A stretch of 12,066 nt of DNA from Gammaproteobacteria bacterium (GTDB lineage: Bacteria; Pseudomonadota; Gammaproteobacteria; Enterobacterales; Alteromonadaceae), in contig JAIXSW010000280.1 of NCBI GenBank assembly GCA_027484495.1, positions 1 to 12,066 on the forward strand, in the 5' to 3' direction. The notes under the pieces are model-generated. The model saw only the letters and a list, made by a program, of their open reading frames with translations, did not search any database and was not told where the DNA came from. Position 1 is the stretch's first letter. The number at the start of each line of letters is the position of its first letter. Positions 8,303-12,066 of the stretch are shown here, piece after piece. The position numbers and the translations under genes were made by a program.

Positions 8303-9182
8303 TATCGGGACTGATCTTGACACCTCAATCTGGCAACTGACCGCATTGCAGCTGTGCAGCAGCCCGGATCCGGCCGACAACCTGCAGCAAATCGCCAAGC
8401 TGTTGCAGCAAATCCCGGCGCAGCGGCCACAGCTGGTTGCCTTGCCGGAAGGCGCTTTATGTTTTGCCGGTGCTGATGGCGCGAATCTGGTTATTGCCGA
8501 GCCGCTGGCCGATCATCACAGCGTGCTAGGCCCGCTGCAACAACAGCTCAGTCAGCTGGCGCGCCAGCAGCAGATTTATCTGCTGGTCGGCACTTTACCA
8601 ACCCAAAGCGCAGATCCGACCCGGTTCAGCGCCAGTAGTCTGTTGTTTGGACCGGATGGCTCTTTGGTCGCGGATTATCAGAAAATTCATCTGTTTGACG
8701 CCGATGTCAGTGACCATACCGCCAGTTACCGTGAATCGGCGGCAACGATGCCTGGCGATAAAGTAACAGTGGCGGATCTGGGCGTGCTCAAAGCCGGCCT
8801 GGCGATTTGTTATGATGTGCGTTTTCCGGGACTGTTTCAGTTGTTGCGCCAGCAGGGCATGAATCTGTTATGCCTGCCGTCGGCGTTCACCACAGTGACG
8901 GGGGCCGCGCACTGGCATACACTGCTGCGGGCGCGGGCGATTGAAACGCAGAGCTTTTTGCTGGCGCCGGCGCAAACCGGCACCCATGCTAATGGTCGCC
9001 AGACTTATGGCCATAGTCTGATTATTGACCCCTGGGGTCAGGTGCTGGCGGATGCTGGCACTGCACCCGGGCTAATCTCAGTCCGGATCGATTTAAACGA
9101 GGTGGCCAGCGTACGCAGCAAAATGCCGCTGGCGGCCCATAATCAATTTCAAAGTTACCGGTTAAACCGTGACCCAATTTAA
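8295..9182 (+). CDS. Carbon-nitrogen hydrolase (nitrilase superfamily), Nit1-like; probable deaminated glutathione amidase
   Basis: Nitrilase-superfamily enzymes cleave amide or nitrile C-N bonds through a Glu-Lys-Cys triad. Starting at ATG 8295 the protein has 295 residues. The triad is Glu52 (LVALPEGAL), Lys130 (DYQKIHLFDAD) and Cys172 (LAICYDVRFPG), with a further conserved Glu147 in YRESAATMPG. The stretches ESAATMPG, PSAFTTVTGAAHWHTLLRAR followed by AIETQ, and SYGHS-like TYGHSLIIDPWG closely resemble Nit1 (E. coli YbeM, mammalian NIT1). Those enzymes repair deaminated glutathione by removing its free amide. No signal peptide is visible, so it is expected to be cytoplasmic. A gene of this family also sits between yhdP and tldD in Pseudomonas and other gammaproteobacteria, but not in E. 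coli. The first 8 bases overlap yhdP. The family is certain; the substrate is inferred from motifs and other Nit-branch amidases remain possible. Confidence 0.9.
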   Translation: MTDIGTDLDTSIWQLTALQLCSSPDPADNLQQIAKLLQQIPAQRPQLVALPEGALCFAGADGANLVIAEPLADHHSVLGPLQQQLSQLARQQQIYLLVGTLPTQSADPTRFSASSLLFGPDGSLVADYQKIHLFDADVSDHTASYRESAATMPGDKVTVADLGVLKAGLAICYDVRFPGLFQLLRQQGMNLLCLPSAFTTVTGAAHWHTLLRARAIETQSFLLAPAQTGTHANGRQTYGHSLIIDPWGQVLADAGTAPGLISVRIDLNEVASVRSKMPLAAHNQFQSYRLNRDPI

Positions 9183-9194
9183 AAGTGAGAGGCT

Positions 9195-10652
9195 ATGAGC
9201 AATATCGCGATGCTAAATGCAGTGGAACAGAATCTGATCGCCGCGAGCGACCTGACCGATCAGGATGTGGCGCACAGTCTCAGTTTCCTGTTTGCGCATC
9301 AGCTGGATTATGCGGATCTGTATTTTCAGTCCAGCGTGCATGAATCCTGGGTACTGGAAGATGGTCTGGTCAAAGACGGCTCTTTTAATATCGAACGTGG
9401 GGTCGGTGTGCGGGCCGTGACCGGCGAAAAAGCCGGTTTTGCCTATGCTGACACCATTTCCAAACAAGCCCTGCAAACTGCGGCAACGGCGGCGCGTGGT
9501 ATCGCGGCACATGGCCAGCAAGGTCAGGTCAAAGCATTCAGCAAATCAGCCAACAGCGACATCTATTTGCCTTGTGAGCCGCTGCAAAGTCTGACCAATA
9601 CCGAAAAAGTGGCGATGCTGCACCAGATGGAAGCTTTTATCCGCACGCTGGACAGCCGCGCCGAACAGGTGATGGTCAGTTTATCCGGTGTTTATGAAGA
9701 AATGCTGGTGGCTGCCAGCGATGGCACTTATGCCGCCGATATCCGGCCTTTGGTGCGACTGAACTGCTCAGTGTTGTTGCAGCAGGACGGCCGGCGTGAG
9801 CGCGGCAGTGCCGGTGGTGGCGCCCGTACCAGTTATGCCTATTTCAGTGAAGATCTGGACGGCGAGCCGCGCTGGATGAGCTACGCCCGTGAGGCGGTGC
9901 GTCAGGCGCAGGTCAATCTGACCGCGATCGATGCCCCGGCCGGCATGATGCCGGTGGTCCTCGGCGCCGGCTGGCCGGGCGTGTTGTTACATGAAGCAGT
10001 TGGCCATGGCCTCGAAGGGGATTTTAACCGCAAAGGTGCCTCAACGTTCTCTGGCCGCATTGGCGAACAAGTGGCGTCCAAACACTGCACTATCGTCGAT
10101 GACGGTACTTTATCCGGCCGGCGTGGCTCGCTGAATATTGATGACGAAGGGACACCTGGCCAATATAACGTACTGATCGAAAACGGTATTCTGAAGGGTT
10201 ACATTCAGGATAAACACAATGCGATGCTGATGAATGTGCCGGTGACCGGTAACGGTCGGCGTGAGTCCTTTGCGCATCTGCCGATGCCGCGGATGACCAA
10301 CACTTATATGCTGGCCGGTGAGTATGCGCCGGAAGAAATCATCGCCTCAGTGAAAAAAGGCATTTATGCGCCGAATTTCGGCGGCGGTCAGGTCGACATC
10401 ACGTCCGGCAAGTTTGTGTTTTCGGCCAGTGAAGCCTACCTGATTGAAGATGGTAAAATTACCGCGCCAATTAAAGGTGCCACGCTGATTGGGAATGGTC
10501 CGGAAGCGATGCAGAAAGTATCGATGGTCGGCCGGGATCTGAAGCTCGACGCCGGAGTCGGCGTTTGTGGTAAACAAGGCCAGAGCGTGCCGGTTGGCGT
10601 GGGTCAGCCTACGTTGAAGCTGGACAGCATGACGGTTGGTGGCACAGCCTGA
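9195..10652 (+). CDS. tldD: TldD, zinc metalloprotease subunit of TldD/PmbA(TldE)
   Basis: TldD pairs with PmbA (TldE) to form a cytoplasmic zinc peptidase. In E. coli it removes the leader of pre-microcin B17 and degrades the antitoxin CcdA; it accepts unfolded peptides threaded into the heterodimer cavity. The 485-residue product aligns end to end with the recalled E. coli TldD (481 residues), sharing for example YFQSSVHESWVLED and the C-terminus PVGVGQPTLKLDSMTVGGTA. The zinc site is HEAVGH (His266, Glu267, His271) with the downstream ligand Cys458 in GVGVCGKQGQS, so this is the catalytically competent subunit rather than PmbA. The ATG at 9195 has GAGAGG (9187-9192) only two bases ahead; Met6 (9210) is a possible alternative. 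It follows the amidase by 12 bases. Its partner pmbA is not in the window. Confidence 0.97.
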   Translation: MSNIAMLNAVEQNLIAASDLTDQDVAHSLSFLFAHQLDYADLYFQSSVHESWVLEDGLVKDGSFNIERGVGVRAVTGEKAGFAYADTISKQALQTAATAARGIAAHGQQGQVKAFSKSANSDIYLPCEPLQSLTNTEKVAMLHQMEAFIRTLDSRAEQVMVSLSGVYEEMLVAASDGTYAADIRPLVRLNCSVLLQQDGRRERGSAGGGARTSYAYFSEDLDGEPRWMSYAREAVRQAQVNLTAIDAPAGMMPVVLGAGWPGVLLHEAVGHGLEGDFNRKGASTFSGRIGEQVASKHCTIVDDGTLSGRRGSLNIDDEGTPGQYNVLIENGILKGYIQDKHNAMLMNVPVTGNGRRESFAHLPMPRMTNTYMLAGEYAPEEIIASVKKGIYAPNFGGGQVDITSGKFVFSASEAYLIEDGKITAPIKGATLIGNGPEAMQKVSMVGRDLKLDAGVGVCGKQGQSVPVGVGQPTLKLDSMTVGGTA

Positions 10653-10678
10653 TCGGCGTTTTGTGGCGGCGCTGTGCC
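10641..10678 (+). repeat. 8-bp perfect inverted repeat spanning the tldD stop codon
   Basis: GGCACAGC (10641-10648, last tldD codons) is exactly complementary to GCTGTGCC (10671-10678), separated by 22 bases. A G:U pair could add one step outside. It competes with the shorter GC-rich hairpin at 10665-10682 because they share bases 10671-10678. The pairing is seen in the sequence; any function at the transcript end is inferred. Confidence 0.45.
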
Positions 10679-10687
10679 GGCCGTTTT
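10665..10687 (+). terminator. Candidate weak intrinsic terminator after tldD
   Basis: GGCGGC (10665-10670) can pair with GCCG-GCC (10676-10682, one bulged G at 10680) around the loop GCTGT. This makes a six-pair, all-GC stem followed by GTTTT. It is the only terminator-like element after the long operon and lies directly before the pssA promoter. The T tract is short (four T) and the stem is bulged, so termination may be leaky. Confidence 0.35.
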
Positions 10688-10714
10688 GCCAGCGCTTGGA
10701 CTTTGCCGCATAAT
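10686..10714 (+). promoter_or_regulatory. Sigma70-type promoter for pssA
   Basis: A -35 box TTGCCA (10686-10691, five of six matches to TTGACA) and a -10 box CATAAT (10709-10714, five of six matches to TATAAT) are separated by exactly 17 bases. Transcription would start at about 10721, giving a leader of about 80 bases before the pssA ATG at 10802. It is the best promoter match in the only sizeable intergenic gap of the window. The -35 box overlaps the T tract of the candidate tldD terminator. Confidence 0.65.
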
Positions 10715-10726
10715 AGCCCGGTTTTC

Positions 10727-10765
10727 TGAGCACAAGCTCAATGCCAGCCGGTCACAGAAGCCGGC
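10727..10765 (+). promoter_or_regulatory. Two small stem-loops in the pssA leader
   Basis: TGAGC (10727-10731) pairs perfectly with GCTCA (10736-10740) around ACAA, and GCCGG (10747-10751) pairs with CCGGC (10761-10765) around a nine-base loop. Both lie in the predicted leader downstream of the promoter. They resemble no riboswitch I recognise and lack T tracts, so they are recorded only as structure that could affect RNA stability or translation. Confidence 0.35.
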
Positions 10766-10801
10766 GTTGCAACACCGACAACCGCAGGGATCTACGGACC
10801 T

Positions 10802-12066
10802 ATGTTAGGACAGATGTTAAACAAACGCCGGCTGGCAGCATTGCCGGCTACGGCGTTTGAAGCAGCCGCAGTAGAAATACTGTGCCATGCCACTGAATAC
10901 AAAGCCAAAGTATTAGAACTTATCGCCGGCGCCCGCCGGCGTATCGTACTAACCGCATTATATTTGCAGGCCGACGAAGCCGGTGAAGAAGTATTGCGGG
11001 CCTTGTATCAGGCCAAACAACAAAATCCGCAGCTGGATATCCGCGTCTATGTCGATTTTCACCGCGCCCGCCGTGGTCTGATTGGCCAGGCCGGCATGAA
11101 AACCAATGCTGATTTTTATCGGGAAATTGGCGCCGAATATACCGAACAAATCCAAATTCTCGGTGTGCCGGTGAAACGGCGTGAGCTGTTTGGTGTGCTG
11201 CATTTAAAAGGTTTTGTGTTTGACGACACCCTGCTGTATTCCGGCGCGTCGCTGAATAATGTCTATATGGGCGTGCCGGTGCGTTATCGCGCCGACCGCT
11301 ATCTGCTGATCCACAATCAGCCATTGGCCGACGCCTTTGTTGCCGGTCATCAGCAGATCCTGGATCAGGCGCAAGTAGTCCAGAGTTTGTTGTCGGACGA
11401 CCCGCTGCTGGCTCAGCACTACAAACCGCATCACCGCGGCTGGCTGAAACATGCCCGCGCCAATCGCTACCCACAACAGGACAAATCGGATGCGCCGCTG
11501 CGCGCCAGTCTATTGATGGGGATGGGGCGGTTAAAAAATCAGTTAAATCAAACGTTACTGGCTATTCTGGCGCTGGCTGAAAAAGACGTGCTGATTTACA
11601 CACCGTATTTTAACCCGCCACCGGTGCTGGCCAAGGCGCTGCGCAAATGCCTCAAACGTGGCGTCAAAGTAACTATCGTCGTCGGTGATAAAACCGCCAA
11701 CGATTTTTATATCCCACCGACGCAGCGCTTTAGCCGGATTGGCGGTCTGCCGTACTTGTACGAGACCATCCTGCGCAAGTTTGTGAAACGGAATCAGGCA
11801 TTCATCGATCAAGGTCTGCTGGATATCCGGCTATGGAAACACGAAGACAACAGTTATCACTTAAAAGGCGTCAGCGTTGACGGCCGCCGGCATTTGTTTA
11901 CCGGTCATAATCTGAATCCACGCGCTTTTGCGCTCGATTATGAAAATGGCATTCTGGTCAACGATGAGCTCGGCCAGTTGCAGGCGCAGCTGAGTCATGA
12001 GCAGCAGCAGATTTTCCTGAACACCAGCAAAATCAATCATTTCAGCGAGATTGAAATGATGCGGGA
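10802..12066 (+). CDS. pssA: Phosphatidylserine synthase PssA, Gram-negative PLD type (3' end missing)
   Basis: PssA condenses CDP-diacylglycerol and L-serine to phosphatidylserine plus CMP; Psd then makes phosphatidylethanolamine, the main membrane lipid. The open frame runs off the window after 421 codons. E. coli PssA has 451 residues, so about 25-30 are missing. It belongs to the phospholipase D superfamily with two HKD motifs: His134/Lys136/Asp141 (HLKGFVFDD, then LLYSGASLNNVY) and His353/Lys355/Asp360 (YHLKGVSVD, then GHNLNPRAF). GDKTANDFYIP (295-305) and LPYLYE (316-321) are also as in E. coli. There is no membrane segment, fitting a peripheral enzyme. The start is ATG 10802, with AGGGA (10786-10790) 11 bases ahead; Met5 (10814), with AGGA three bases ahead, is an alternative. 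It has its own promoter and is not part of the mre-tldD operon. Confidence 0.96.
   Translation, partial: MLGQMLNKRRLAALPATAFEAAAVEILCHATEYKAKVLELIAGARRRIVLTALYLQADEAGEEVLRALYQAKQQNPQLDIRVYVDFHRARRGLIGQAGMKTNADFYREIGAEYTEQIQILGVPVKRRELFGVLHLKGFVFDDTLLYSGASLNNVYMGVPVRYRADRYLLIHNQPLADAFVAGHQQILDQAQVVQSLLSDDPLLAQHYKPHHRGWLKHARANRYPQQDKSDAPLRASLLMGMGRLKNQLNQTLLAILALAEKDVLIYTPYFNPPPVLAKALRKCLKRGVKVTIVVGDKTANDFYIPPTQRFSRIGGLPYLYETILRKFVKRNQAFIDQGLLDIRLWKHEDNSYHLKGVSVDGRRHLFTGHNLNPRAFALDYENGILVNDELGQLQAQLSHEQQQIFLNTSKINHFSEIEMMR

Noticed and set aside
9180..9194. Possible promoter or terminator between the amidase gene and tldD.
   Set aside because: The gap is only 12 bases, with no hairpin or promoter boxes; it fits an operon junction.
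10741..10860. Possible 39-codon leader peptide (MPAGHRSRRC...) in the pssA leader, overlapping the pssA start.
   Set aside because: No Shine-Dalgarno precedes it, composition is Arg-rich as expected from GC-rich non-coding sequence, and no attenuator-like pattern follows.
10920..11474. 184-residue open frame on the minus strand.
   Set aside because: It is antisense to pssA, whose sense frame shows full homology; the antisense protein is Arg/Ala-rich with no recognisable domain.

Overview
The window is a chromosomal housekeeping segment of a gammaproteobacterium. Every gene is on the + strand, and every product matches a known gammaproteobacterial family over its full visible length. Moderately high GC and strong similarity to Alteromonadales/Vibrio/Enterobacteria-type proteins suggest an Alteromonadales-like genus such as Rheinheimera or Alishewanella. 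That genus guess comes from general protein and codon character and is weak. No rRNA, tRNA, mobile element, CRISPR array, prophage or defence-like gene was seen.

Layout: mreB (3' end only) - mreC - mreD - maf/yhdE - rng - yhdP - nitrilase-superfamily amidase - tldD, then a 149-base gap, then pssA (cut by the right edge about 25-30 codons short of its expected end). From mreC to tldD the genes are packed as one operon. The junctions are TAATG (mreC/mreD), a 1-base gap (mreD/maf), ATGA (maf/rng), TAGTG (rng/yhdP), an 8-base overlap (yhdP/amidase) and 12 bases (amidase/tldD). No intrinsic terminator is visible inside this run. The only notable internal structure is a perfect 9-bp hairpin across the mreB stop codon, followed by an mreC start with no recognisable Shine-Dalgarno.

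Functionally the left half is envelope construction. MreB/C/D organise lateral wall synthesis, and YhdP is an AsmA-like inner-membrane/periplasmic protein linked to phospholipid delivery to the outer membrane. Maf (nucleotide pyrophosphatase) and RNase G (rRNA and mRNA processing) ride in the same operon, as in Escherichia coli. The nitrilase-like protein carries Nit1-type signatures (deaminated glutathione amidase), and TldD is the zinc-binding half of the TldD/PmbA peptidase. PssA, which makes phosphatidylserine, starts a separate transcription unit with a good sigma70-type promoter.

The region is largely ordinary. The points worth a second look are the mreB/mreC hairpin, the compact RNA/promoter structure between tldD and pssA, the tldD-pssA junction (in several relatives yjgA and pmbA follow tldD), and a CxxC pair, helical insert and Pro-rich tail in YhdP. 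I found no convincing previously undescribed system.
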